The notes beneath the pieces were generated by a model. The model did no database searches. It worked only from the letters and a program-made list of their open reading frames with translations, and was not told the DNA's origin. This document shows, in pieces, positions 1 through 8,890 of a DNA stretch of 64,000 nt. The stretch is from contig CACBMD010000002.1 of assembly GCA_902539895.1 (NCBI GenBank), positions 52,980 through 116,979 of the forward strand, given 5' to 3'. Origin of the DNA: an uncultured SAR116 cluster alpha proteobacterium (GTDB taxonomy: Bacteria > Pseudomonadota > Alphaproteobacteria > Puniceispirillales > Marisalimonadaceae). The translations under genes were made by a program, and so were the position numbers. Every line of letters begins with the position of its first letter. Positions within the stretch are counted from its first letter, which is position 1.

Positions 1-753
1 ATTACTCATTTACACGAAGTTGTTAAAGAAGTTGAGCCAACTGAAGAAGAATGGATGAAGGCAATTATGTTTTTAACGAAAACAGGCCATATGAGTGACG
101 ATAGAAGGCAAGAATTTATACTTTTATCAGATGTTTTAGGTGTTTCAATGTTACTAGATGCCATTAATAATAGAAAGTCTAAAAACCAAACAGAAACAAC
201 AGTTTTGGGGCCGTTTTATACTCCATCTTCAAAAATGAATAATGGTGATAATATCGCAAATAACGTCGAGGGTGAAAATTGTATTGTTAAAGGAAAGATT
301 GTTGATGTTAACAATAACGCAATTTCAGGAGCAAGTATTGAAGTATGGCAATCTGGTCCAGATGGATTATATGACGTTCAAAAAGAAGGAAATTTAGTTG
401 ATTTAAGGGGTACTTTCATGTCTCAAAATGATGGATCGTACATGTTTAGGACTGTTAAACCACAATATTATCCGATACCTGTAGATGGGCCAGTTGGGGA
501 TCTTTTGAACAGTTTAGACAGACATCCATTTAGACCAGCGCATGTTCATTTTATGGTAAAAGCAAATGGTTACAAAGATCTTGTAACCCATGCATTTATA
601 GATGGAGATAAATATTTAGAGAGTGATACTGTTTTTGCCGTTAAAAAAAGTTTAATAAGAAAACTTGAACAGGGATTTGATGAAGAAAATAATAGCAAAT
701 GCTTTTTTTTAAATTTTGATATTGTTATGGAAAGCATAAAAAAAGGTGCTTAA
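1..753 (+). CDS. Intradiol ring-cleavage dioxygenase (catechol/hydroxyquinol 1,2-dioxygenase-like), 5' truncated by window edge
   Basis: ORF 55-753 is open in frame back to base 1 (ITHLHEVVKEVEPTEEEW-MKAIMFLTKTG...); contains TVLGPFYTP, EVWQSGPDGLYDVQ, and RPAHVHFMV motifs. Confidence 0.88.
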   Translation: MTHLHEVVKEVEPTEEEWMKAIMFLTKTGHMSDDRRQEFILLSDVLGVSMLLDAINNRKSKNQTETTVLGPFYTPSSKMNNGDNIANNVEGENCIVKGKIVDVNNNAISGASIEVWQSGPDGLYDVQKEGNLVDLRGTFMSQNDGSYMFRTVKPQYYPIPVDGPVGDLLNSLDRHPFRPAHVHFMVKANGYKDLVTHAFIDGDKYLESDTVFAVKKSLIRKLEQGFDEENNSKCFFLNFDIVMESIKKGA

Positions 754-766
754 TTAGCACCTTTTT
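740..766. terminator. Rho-independent, probably bidirectional terminator between convergent genes
   Basis: AAAAAGGTGCT-TAATT-AGCACCTTTTT, 11-bp perfect stem, sits at the stop codon of the dioxygenase and just downstream of minus-strand sod. Confidence 0.75.
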
Positions 767-787
767 ATTTTAATGAGATTGATTGCT

Positions 788-1387
788 TTACAGTCTTGAA
801 GCAACATTCTCCCAATTCACAAGATTATCAACAAAATTCTTCAAGTAGACAGGTCTTTTGTTTCTAAAGTCTATATAATATGAATGTTCCCATACATCAC
901 ATCCTAGAAGTGCAGTTTGTCCAAAGCAAACTGGATTAACACCATTTTCAGTTTTAGTAACTTTTAAACTTCCATCTTTGTCTTTTACAAGCCAGCACCA
1001 ACCAGAACCAAATTGAGTTGCACCAGCATTACAGAAATCTTCTTTAAATTTATCTACGCTTCCAAATGATTCAGTTATAGCATTTTCTAATTCTGAAGGC
1101 ATGCTCACTTTTGATGGCCCCATCATTTGCCAAAATTGCTCATGGTTCCAATGTTGTGAAACGTTATTAAAAATTCCATTTTGAGCCACACCACTTGCGT
1201 CATATGTGCCTACAATTATATCTTCTAAACTTTTGTTTTCCCATTCGGTACCTTTAAGCAAGTTGTTACCGTTGTCTACATATGCTTTGTGATGAATATC
1301 ATGGTGATATTCCATTGTTTCTTTACTCATGCCATGCTCTGCAAGTGCATCTATTGCATACGGTAATTCTGACAATACTAAACTCAT
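788..1387 (-). CDS. sodB: Superoxide dismutase, Fe/Mn family
   Basis: 199 aa; LPYAIDALAEHGMSKETMEYHHDIHHKAYVDN, NHEQFW, GSGWCWLV, DVWEHSYYIDFRNKRPVY. Confidence 0.95.
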   Translation of the reverse strand: MSLVLSELPYAIDALAEHGMSKETMEYHHDIHHKAYVDNGNNLLKGTEWENKSLEDIIVGTYDASGVAQNGIFNNVSQHWNHEQFWQMMGPSKVSMPSELENAITESFGSVDKFKEDFCNAGATQFGSGWCWLVKDKDGSLKVTKTENGVNPVCFGQTALLGCDVWEHSYYIDFRNKRPVYLKNFVDNLVNWENVASRL

Positions 1388-1541
1388 AAAATTCTCCTGA
1401 TTTGTTTTTTATAGAAATAATTATAATTGCTAGTTTTACAAGTAATTAATTATAAAACGTTGATTTTGATTATCATAAATTCTAATTTGATTTAAGTCAT
1501 CATAAAATGTAATGATTTTATTAAAATTTTAGGGGAGTCCA

Positions 1542-2525
1542 ATGACACAAAGAGTGATAGAATTAACTGACTTCGGTGCTGCAGAAAATATGAAGCTTAT
1601 AGAAGCTGATATACCAACACCAGGTCCTGGGCAGATTGTTGTTAAAAATAACGCTATTGGTTTGAATTATTTAGATACTTATTTCAGAACTGGATTATAC
1701 CCTTGGCCAAATCAAGAAAAAATAAAGGTTCCAGGATCAGAAGGTGTAGGGCATGTTCATTCTGTTGGAGCTGACGTTAATTTTTTAAAAGAAGGTGATA
1801 AGGTTTCTTATGTAACTCCTGTTGGGGCATATGCAGAATATGCATTAATTAATGCTGCGCATGCAGTAGAGATCAAAGTAGATGTAGATGATCATGATGT
1901 AGTTGCAAGTACACTTAAAGGATTAACTACACATTATTTGCTTCACTTAACATTTAAGTTAGAAAGTGGCATGACTGCCCTTGTTCACGCAGCTGCTGGT
2001 GGCGTTGGTCAATTGATGGGGCAATGGGGTAGTGAAATTGGCGCTACTATGATTGGAACAGCAGGTGGCCCTGAAAAAGTAGAAGCAGCTAAAAAAGCTG
2101 GTTACCATCATGTCATTGACTACAACAGCCAGGATTTTGTTGCTGAAGTAATGAGCATAACAAATAACCAAAAATGTGATGTTGTTTATGACAGTGTTGC
2201 AAAATCAGTTTTTCCTGGATCTTTAGATTGTCTGAAGCCTAGAGGTTTATGGGCATTATTTGGGCAAGCATCAGGACCTATTACTGATTTTAATTTAGCT
2301 ATGTTGTCTGCAAAAGGTTCTTTATTTGCAACTAGACCAACATTATTTACTTACATCGCAAATAGAGATGAGTATAACGATGCTTCCTATCAACTTTATA
2401 GTAGAATTGCTGATGGAAGATTAAAAGTGGCTATTCATGACAGAATACCATTAGAAAAAATTGTGGATGCACACAATTTGCTTGAAGGTAGAAAAACTAA
2501 AGGTGGAATTGTAATTACTCTTTAA
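1542..2525 (+). CDS. Zinc-independent MDR quinone oxidoreductase (NADPH:quinone reductase)
   Basis: 327 aa; NAIGLNYLDTYFRTGLYPWP, VHAAAGGVGQLMGQWGSEIGA. Confidence 0.9.
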   Translation: MTQRVIELTDFGAAENMKLIEADIPTPGPGQIVVKNNAIGLNYLDTYFRTGLYPWPNQEKIKVPGSEGVGHVHSVGADVNFLKEGDKVSYVTPVGAYAEYALINAAHAVEIKVDVDDHDVVASTLKGLTTHYLLHLTFKLESGMTALVHAAAGGVGQLMGQWGSEIGATMIGTAGGPEKVEAAKKAGYHHVIDYNSQDFVAEVMSITNNQKCDVVYDSVAKSVFPGSLDCLKPRGLWALFGQASGPITDFNLAMLSAKGSLFATRPTLFTYIANRDEYNDASYQLYSRIADGRLKVAIHDRIPLEKIVDAHNLLEGRKTKGGIVITL

Positions 2526-2541
2526 ATGTAAGGATAAGAAT

Positions 2542-3180
2542 ATGATAGATTTGTATACTTGGCATACACCAAATGGAAGAAAAGTTTCTATAATGCTAGA
2601 AGAAATAGGAATGGCTTATAATGTGTTTCCTATAAATATAGCTAAGGACGAACAGTTTCAGCCTCATTTTTTAGAGGTTTCTCCGAATAATAGAATTCCA
2701 GCAATAGTAGATAAAGAAAATAATAACTATTCGCTTTTTGAATCAGGTGCAATTCTAATGTATTTGGCTGAAAAAAGTGGAAAATTAATTAATAAATCTA
2801 ATTCTGATGAATATTATAGAACCATTGAATGGTTAATGTGGCAAATGGGTGGAGTAGGGCCGATGTTTGGTCAAGTGCATCACTTTGTTAAGTATAACAA
2901 GGGAAAATCTGCTTATGCTGAAGAGAGATATTCTAAAGAGGCAAGAAGATTATACGGTGTTATGGATAAACGTCTTGGTCAGCATCAATATATATCTGGA
3001 AAAGAATATAGTATTGCAGATATATCAATTTGGCCATGGACTGCTAGATTTGATTGGCAAGAAATAGATTTAAATGAATTTCCAAATGTCACTAGGTGGT
3101 ACAAAGAAATGGCAGATAGGCCAGCTATCCAAAAAGGTTGGCTTGTTCCGCAAAATGATCAATTAATTCCATCACCATGA
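2542..3180 (+). CDS. Glutathione S-transferase family protein
   Basis: 212 aa; LYTWHTPNGRKVSIMLEE, SPNNRIPAIVD, ESGAILMYLAEKSGK. Confidence 0.92.
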   Translation: MIDLYTWHTPNGRKVSIMLEEIGMAYNVFPINIAKDEQFQPHFLEVSPNNRIPAIVDKENNNYSLFESGAILMYLAEKSGKLINKSNSDEYYRTIEWLMWQMGGVGPMFGQVHHFVKYNKGKSAYAEERYSKEARRLYGVMDKRLGQHQYISGKEYSIADISIWPWTARFDWQEIDLNEFPNVTRWYKEMADRPAIQKGWLVPQNDQLIPSP

Positions 3181-3192
3181 TTTAGTAATAAT

Positions 3193-4203
3193 TTGGCTAT
3201 TAAAATTTCAATTGCTGGTCTTGGTTGGTGGGGAAAAGTGATGATCGAAAGATTGTCACGTTCCAATAAACTTGAAATCGTAAATTTGATTGATCCTTTT
3301 CCAGATCAAGAGGCTTTAAAACTAGCAAAAGCTAATAATCTAGAGATCTATAAAGATTTGGATGATGCTTTGAATTCCAAAACGTTTGAAGCAATAGTTT
3401 TGTGTACTCCTAATTCATTTCATATGGAACAAACACTTAAAGCATCAAAATTGGGAATACATGTTTTTTGTGAAAAGCCTCTTTCATTAAAATCATCTGA
3501 AGTTAAAGAAATGATAAATGCTTGTAATCAAAATGGGTTAGTTCTTGGCGTTGGTCATGAAAGACGATTTGAAAAGGGATGGATTAGATTAAAAGAAATT
3601 ATAAATAGTAATAAACTGGGCAATATTATGCATGCTGAGGCGCATTTCAGTCATGATAAATTAGCTAACCTTCCAGTTGATAATTGGAGAGCCGATCCGG
3701 AATTTGCACCTGCTGCTGGAATGACAGGTATGGGAGTACATTTAACAGATCTTATGATTTGGTTATTTGGCCCAGTAGACAAAGTTTTTGCTTCTACTGC
3801 AAAGAGGGCTCTCAAATTTAAAACAGGTGATGTGGTTACAGCAAATTTACAACACTCTTCTGGGCTTAATGCTCAAATCACAGCAATATTAAAGACACCC
3901 CACTACCAAAGAGTAACCATTTGGGGAGAAAGTGGCTGGGTTGAATTAGTTGACAGTTCCCACCCAGATACACCAGGCCCTTCTTTCATGAAAATAGTTA
4001 TGAATGATGGCACGGTTAAAGAAGAAAATTTTGAATGGACAGATACCGTGTCTGCAAATATTCACAATTTCATAGATAGCATTCAAGGCCAAAGTAAATA
4101 TCTTTTCACGGATGTTGAAAAGTTTCAAAACATATCTGTATTAGAGGCTATTTATAGATCTAGTTTATCGAAACAAAACGAAACAGTAGAGAGTTTTAAT
4201 TAA
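3193..4203 (+). CDS. Gfo/Idh/MocA-family oxidoreductase
   Basis: 336 aa; IAGLGWWGK, VLCTPNSFH, GIHVFCEKPLSL. Confidence 0.9.
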   Translation: MAIKISIAGLGWWGKVMIERLSRSNKLEIVNLIDPFPDQEALKLAKANNLEIYKDLDDALNSKTFEAIVLCTPNSFHMEQTLKASKLGIHVFCEKPLSLKSSEVKEMINACNQNGLVLGVGHERRFEKGWIRLKEIINSNKLGNIMHAEAHFSHDKLANLPVDNWRADPEFAPAAGMTGMGVHLTDLMIWLFGPVDKVFASTAKRALKFKTGDVVTANLQHSSGLNAQITAILKTPHYQRVTIWGESGWVELVDSSHPDTPGPSFMKIVMNDGTVKEENFEWTDTVSANIHNFIDSIQGQSKYLFTDVEKFQNISVLEAIYRSSLSKQNETVESFN

Positions 4204-5438
4204 GGTTCAACGGTTTTTAAATTTAGTTTTTCTATAGATAATCTATTTAGTAATAGTAAAATTGAAGTGATGAAAAGGCACATTGTAAAACCACCATATT
4301 GGAAGGCAAGTCCAGATAATAGCGTTCCAATTAATCTTCCAAAAGCATTGGACATATAATAAAATCCAACATCAAGTGTTACTCTTTTGTTATTTGTATA
4401 ATTTAAAATTAAAAAAGAATGAATAGATGAATTTATAGCAAAAACAAATCCAAACATAAAAAGTAAAAATGTAACATTGTAAATACTATATTCTTCAAAA
4501 TAATAGTTGAAGCTTATCAAGAGCAGTGGAATTATTGTTAGACACCAAGCCCAGAACTTAGTTTGTTTGCTGAAAGATTTATCTTTTGATAATATTTTGG
4601 GAGTAATGGCTTGAACAAGTCCGTAAAATACAGTCCAGGCTGCCATAAATGTTCCTATAATAAAAAAGGCTTTTTTATTTCCATCCAATGAACCATCCGA
4701 TAAGGCTGAGTATAAAAATATAGGCAACCCTACAACAAACCATGTGTCTCTAGATCCGAAAAGGAAAACTCTTCCAAGGCTAAGGTAATTAATATCTTTG
4801 TTTTTAGAAAAAACTTCTGAAAACTTTGACTTCTTATTAACTTCAGAAATATTAGTTTTTAAATTAATTAATAATAGTATGAACATTAAAGCAAGAATTA
4901 AGGCCATTATTTTAAGTGAGGTTTCAAAGCTAGTAAAAGAGAGAAGAAGAGCTCCTGTTAGGAAACCAAATCCTTTAACAGCATTCTTGGATCCAGTCAT
5001 AAGAGAAACCCATTTAAATAATTTTGAGTTTTTATTAGGGGAGAGTAGCTTAACTGAGCTTTTAGCGCTCATCTTTGTTAAATCTTTAGCAATACCAGAC
5101 AAGCCTTGTGTAAACATTACAAAAAGAACTGATAAAGTAGTGCTCCATGTTTGATCTAGTTGAGTTAAAATCATTAAAGAGAATATTTGAAGGATTATCC
5201 CAGCAAACAATGTAGTATTGAGACCAAATTTTTTAGCTATCCATCCAGCTCCAAGGTTGGTAATCATGCCTAAAAATTCATATAATAAAAATAGATATGC
5301 TAATTGAAGGGGTGTATAACCTAAAACGTGAAAATGAAGTAAAACTAACATTCTCAATGCGCCATCAGTTAACATAAAAAACCAATAAGCAAGAGTGATT
5401 AGAGCAAAAGAAATTTCATTATTATTAAGTTTGATCAT
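4200..5438 (-). CDS. MFS-type membrane transporter
   Basis: 412 aa, many hydrophobic segments; GWIAKKFGLN, LGMITNLGAG. Confidence 0.75.
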   Translation of the reverse strand: MIKLNNNEISFALITLAYWFFMLTDGALRMLVLLHFHVLGYTPLQLAYLFLLYEFLGMITNLGAGWIAKKFGLNTTLFAGIILQIFSLMILTQLDQTWSTTLSVLFVMFTQGLSGIAKDLTKMSAKSSVKLLSPNKNSKLFKWVSLMTGSKNAVKGFGFLTGALLLSFTSFETSLKIMALILALMFILLLINLKTNISEVNKKSKFSEVFSKNKDINYLSLGRVFLFGSRDTWFVVGLPIFLYSALSDGSLDGNKKAFFIIGTFMAAWTVFYGLVQAITPKILSKDKSFSKQTKFWAWCLTIIPLLLISFNYYFEEYSIYNVTFLLFMFGFVFAINSSIHSFLILNYTNNKRVTLDVGFYYMSNAFGRLIGTLLSGLAFQYGGFTMCLFITSILLLLNRLSIEKLNLKTVEP

Positions 5439-5442
5439 TATT

Positions 5443-6441
5443 TTAAGTAGCTTTGATCACCATATTTACTATATCAACTAATCTATTGGCATAACCCCAT
5501 TCGTTATCATACCAAGCGTAGATTTTAACCTGTGTATCATTGACAACCATTGTAGATGGACTATCAATAATTGAACTTCTAGGGTCATTTATAAAGTCAG
5601 TTGAGACTAATGGACGTTCTTCGTATCCTAATATATTTTTTAATTCGGTTTCACTTGCTGTTTTAAGCAGGTTGTTGATTTGATCCTTGTTAGTTGATGA
5701 TTTCATTTCAAAAACACAATCAGTTAAAGAACTATTTAAAATAGGGACTCTGACGGCATGTCCATTTAATCTTCCTTTTAATTCTGGATAAATTAGTGAA
5801 ATAGCTTTAGCTGAACCTGTGGTGGTAGGTATTAAGTTATTAATTGCAGACCTGCCTCTTCTAAGGTCATTATGAGGAATATCAACTAGAGTTTGACTAT
5901 TAGTTAAATTATGAATAGTTGTTATAGAACCGTGGTTTATACCAATGTTTTCATGTAAAACTTTAATAATTGGGGCTATGCAGTTAGTCGTACAACTTGC
6001 TCCTGTTATTATATTATGTTCTTTTGGTTTATAAATATTATGATTAACTCCATAAGCAATATTTACAATATTATCCTCATTTATTGGTGCTGAAACAATT
6101 ACCTTTTTTACACCTTTGTCAAAATATTTCTGAAGTTTTGAAGAACTTTTGTGTACACCTGTGCAGTCAATCATAATGTCTACATCATCTAAGCTGAGGT
6201 CATTAATATTTTCAATAAAAGTTGCTTTTATAGACTTGCCATCAATCTTTATTTCATCTTTACTTTCTTCAATATTTGTATGCCATTTTCCATGAATACT
6301 ATCAAATTCAATGCTATGTATTAATGAGTCAGTGTTACCGTTTATTTCATTTAAGTGAGTTAAGTTATATTGATTTTGAACTAATAACTTTACTACTAGC
6401 TTTCCAATTCTCCCTATACCATTTACAGCAAGAGTTTCCAT
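5443..6441 (-). CDS. gap: Glyceraldehyde-3-phosphate dehydrogenase family
   Basis: 332 aa; NGIGRIGK, SCTTNCIAP, WYDNEWGYANRLVD. Confidence 0.93.
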   Translation of the reverse strand: METLAVNGIGRIGKLVVKLLVQNQYNLTHLNEINGNTDSLIHSIEFDSIHGKWHTNIEESKDEIKIDGKSIKATFIENINDLSLDDVDIMIDCTGVHKSSSKLQKYFDKGVKKVIVSAPINEDNIVNIAYGVNHNIYKPKEHNIITGASCTTNCIAPIIKVLHENIGINHGSITTIHNLTNSQTLVDIPHNDLRRGRSAINNLIPTTTGSAKAISLIYPELKGRLNGHAVRVPILNSSLTDCVFEMKSSTNKDQINNLLKTASETELKNILGYEERPLVSTDFINDPRSSIIDSPSTMVVNDTQVKIYAWYDNEWGYANRLVDIVNMVIKAT

Positions 6442-6557
6442 TTTTTGACCTTAAAGAAAAAATATTAAATATTAATAAATTTAATATAAATTTAATATAA
6501 ATAACCAATTATAAAACTTATATTACAAATTTATTAATTTTTGCTTATTATTTAATT

Positions 6558-7601
6558 ATGAAAAAAAAATCTATTCCAGATAATATAAGTAATGTAAGTC
6601 AACTTCTTGAAGATGGTCTTCTCTTTTGTGATGATTTGGGTTGTATATTATTTTCTAATAATCTGGCAAAACAATATTTAGGTGAAAACTTAATTGGTAA
6701 GTTTATTCATCATTTAGTTGATATAGAAGAGCTCAAAAATTTAAATACAAGCTATGAAAACGGTGTTTTTCATGATCAATTTAATTATCAGATAGATGAT
6801 GCTTTAAAGCGATCATTGCTAATAAAAGTTAAAAAAATTGAAAATAATCTATTTGGTGTTTTGCTTTTAGATATGACACTGCAAAGAAATCTTGAAAAAG
6901 TTAGAAGAGACTTTGTGGCAAATGTAAGTCATGAGTTAAGGTCGCCGCTTACGAGCTTGGTCGGTTTTATTGAAACCCTACTAAATGGAAACGTAGAAGA
7001 TGAAAGCACCAAAAGAAAATTTTTAAATATTATGGATGAAGAAGCCAAAAGAATGAATAGATTAATTGATGATATTTTGTCACTATCTAAAGTGGAAACA
7101 GAAGAGCATATCACACCAAATACAAACATATCTCTAATAAATCCTATTCAATATGTTATTTCATCAATTAAAGAGAGAGGTTTAAGTAAACAAAATAATC
7201 TAATATTAGAAGATTTGAGGCAAAACACTAACGATCCATGTTTTATAATTGGTAATATAGATGAGATTAATCAGGTTTTTGTGAATTTATTAGAAAATGC
7301 CATTAAGTATGGTTATGAAAAATCTGATATTCTTGTTCGCATTGAACAATTTAGGAAAGATGAGGTTATTGTAAGTGTAATAAACCAAGGTGACGGAATT
7401 CCAGAAAAATATTTAGATAGATTAACTGAAAGATTTTTTAGAGTCGATAAAGCTAGATCAAGAGAACTTGGCGGCACTGGACTTGGTCTTGCCATTGTAA
7501 AACATATTTTAATTAAGCATAGAGCAACTTTAGAAATAAAAAGTACACCTAAAGAATCAACTCATTTTGCTATGACTTTTCCGCTTGCTAACACAGATTA
7601 A
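6558..7601 (+). CDS. phoR: Phosphate regulon sensor histidine kinase PhoR-like (PAS + HisKA + HATPase)
   Basis: 347 aa; FVANVSHELRSPLTSLVGFIETL, NLLENAIKY, GGTGLGLAIVKHI; adjacent to pst genes. Confidence 0.88.
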   Translation: MKKKSIPDNISNVSQLLEDGLLFCDDLGCILFSNNLAKQYLGENLIGKFIHHLVDIEELKNLNTSYENGVFHDQFNYQIDDALKRSLLIKVKKIENNLFGVLLLDMTLQRNLEKVRRDFVANVSHELRSPLTSLVGFIETLLNGNVEDESTKRKFLNIMDEEAKRMNRLIDDILSLSKVETEEHITPNTNISLINPIQYVISSIKERGLSKQNNLILEDLRQNTNDPCFIIGNIDEINQVFVNLLENAIKYGYEKSDILVRIEQFRKDEVIVSVINQGDGIPEKYLDRLTERFFRVDKARSRELGGTGLGLAIVKHILIKHRATLEIKSTPKESTHFAMTFPLANTD

Positions 7602-7610
7602 TTTAAACAA

Positions 7611-7628
7611 TTGTAACAATTCTGTAAC
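7611..7628 (+). promoter_or_regulatory. Candidate Pho box 1 (PhoB site) upstream of pstS
   Basis: TTGTAAC-AATT-CTGTAAC: two 7-bp half sites with 11-bp period. Confidence 0.65.
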
Positions 7629-7670
7629 ATATCTTATTTTTTTATTGTTTTAAGCTAAAGATAACTTATT

Positions 7671-7688
7671 TTGTAATAAAACTGTAAT
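7671..7688 (+). promoter_or_regulatory. Candidate Pho box 2 (PhoB site) upstream of pstS
   Basis: TTGTAAT-AAAA-CTGTAAT: same half-site spacing, 60 bp downstream of box 1. Confidence 0.6.
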
Positions 7689-7766
7689 ATAAGTGAAATA
7701 TTTCATTAATGTCTTTAATAGAAAAATAGCAACGTTAAATTAACTAACTTTAATACGGAGTAATAA

Positions 7767-8834
7767 ATGAAAAAAACAATTATTATGGCAGGTATTATTT
7801 CTGGTTTAGTAGTAACAAGCGTTGCTCAAGCTAGAGATACTTTAAGTCTTGCCGGATCTTCTACAGTTTTACCATTTGCTAGAATTATTGCAGAACAACT
7901 TGGTAAAAATCCAAACTTTAAAACTCCAGTGGTAGAATCAGGTGGGTCTTCCGTTGGCAAAAAGGGAGTGTGTGACGGTGTTGGTACTAAATTTATAGAT
8001 ATTGGAAATGCATCTTCAAGAATGAAAGCTAAAGAATTAGCGTATTGTGATAAAAATGGAGTTAAATTAACCGAAATTAAAGTTGGTTACGATGGAATTG
8101 TTGTTGCTAACTCAAAGAAAGGTGCGCCATTAAACATCTCTAAAGCTCATTTAGGTATGGCTTTAACTGCAAAAATCCCAGCTTGTTATGAAGGCTCAGG
8201 TAGAACATTTAATTGTGATGAGTGGATTGATAACCCATTTAAGAAGTGGTCTGATATTGATGCAAGTTTACCAAATATCGATATTCGTGTTTATGGACCT
8301 CCAACAACTTCAGGTACGAGAGCAAGTTATGCTGAAATGGTTAATCAAAAAGGTTATTGTGGCAAAGACAAGATTGCCAAAAAAGCTTCTGCTGCAAGAG
8401 GTGATAAAAAAGGTAAAAAATGTCGTGCTATGAGAACTGATGGAGTATTTATTGAAGCGGGTGAACAAGATAACTTAATTGTTCAAAAGCTAAACGAAGA
8501 TACCTCAGCATACGGAATCTTTGGTTTCTCATATTTAGATCAAAACTCAGATACACTACAAGGTGCAGTAATTAGTAAAACAGCTCCTACATTCGAAAAT
8601 ATTGCTGGCAACAATTATTCTGTTTCAAGAGCACTATACTATTACGTAAAGCATCAACATATTGGTGTTGTACCAGGTATGAAAGAATATATGGCTGAAT
8701 GGACGAAGCATTGGGGTAATGATGGTGTATTATCAGACGCAGGTATGATACCAATGCCTAAATCAGAAAGAGCTAAGTATAAAGCTGCTATGACAAACTT
8801 ACCAGTTTTGACTGCAGCAGACTTAAAAAAGTAA
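7767..8834 (+). CDS. pstS: Phosphate ABC transporter substrate-binding protein PstS
   Basis: 355 aa, signal peptide; LAGSSTVLPFARIIAEQLG, ESGGSSVGKKGVCDG, GPPTTSGTRASYAEM. Confidence 0.95.
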   Translation: MKKTIIMAGIISGLVVTSVAQARDTLSLAGSSTVLPFARIIAEQLGKNPNFKTPVVESGGSSVGKKGVCDGVGTKFIDIGNASSRMKAKELAYCDKNGVKLTEIKVGYDGIVVANSKKGAPLNISKAHLGMALTAKIPACYEGSGRTFNCDEWIDNPFKKWSDIDASLPNIDIRVYGPPTTSGTRASYAEMVNQKGYCGKDKIAKKASAARGDKKGKKCRAMRTDGVFIEAGEQDNLIVQKLNEDTSAYGIFGFSYLDQNSDTLQGAVISKTAPTFENIAGNNYSVSRALYYYVKHQHIGVVPGMKEYMAEWTKHWGNDGVLSDAGMIPMPKSERAKYKAAMTNLPVLTAADLKK

Positions 8835-8845
8835 TTTAAATAACT

Positions 8846-8873
8846 AAAAGGCTAGCATTACTGCTAGCCTTTT
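8846..8873 (+). terminator. Hairpin in pstS-pstC intergenic region (terminator/attenuator)
   Basis: AAAAGGCTAGCA-TTAC-TGCTAGCCTTTT, 12-bp perfect stem. Confidence 0.75.
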
Positions 8874-8890
8874 AACCAAAGGGGATTATA

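Noticed and set aside
2867-3067. 66-aa ORF in another frame of the GST gene
   Set aside because: Fully nested within a supported CDS with no family signal.
4798-5154. 118-aa plus-strand ORF inside the MFS gene
   Set aside because: Antisense shadow of a membrane protein gene; no motif.
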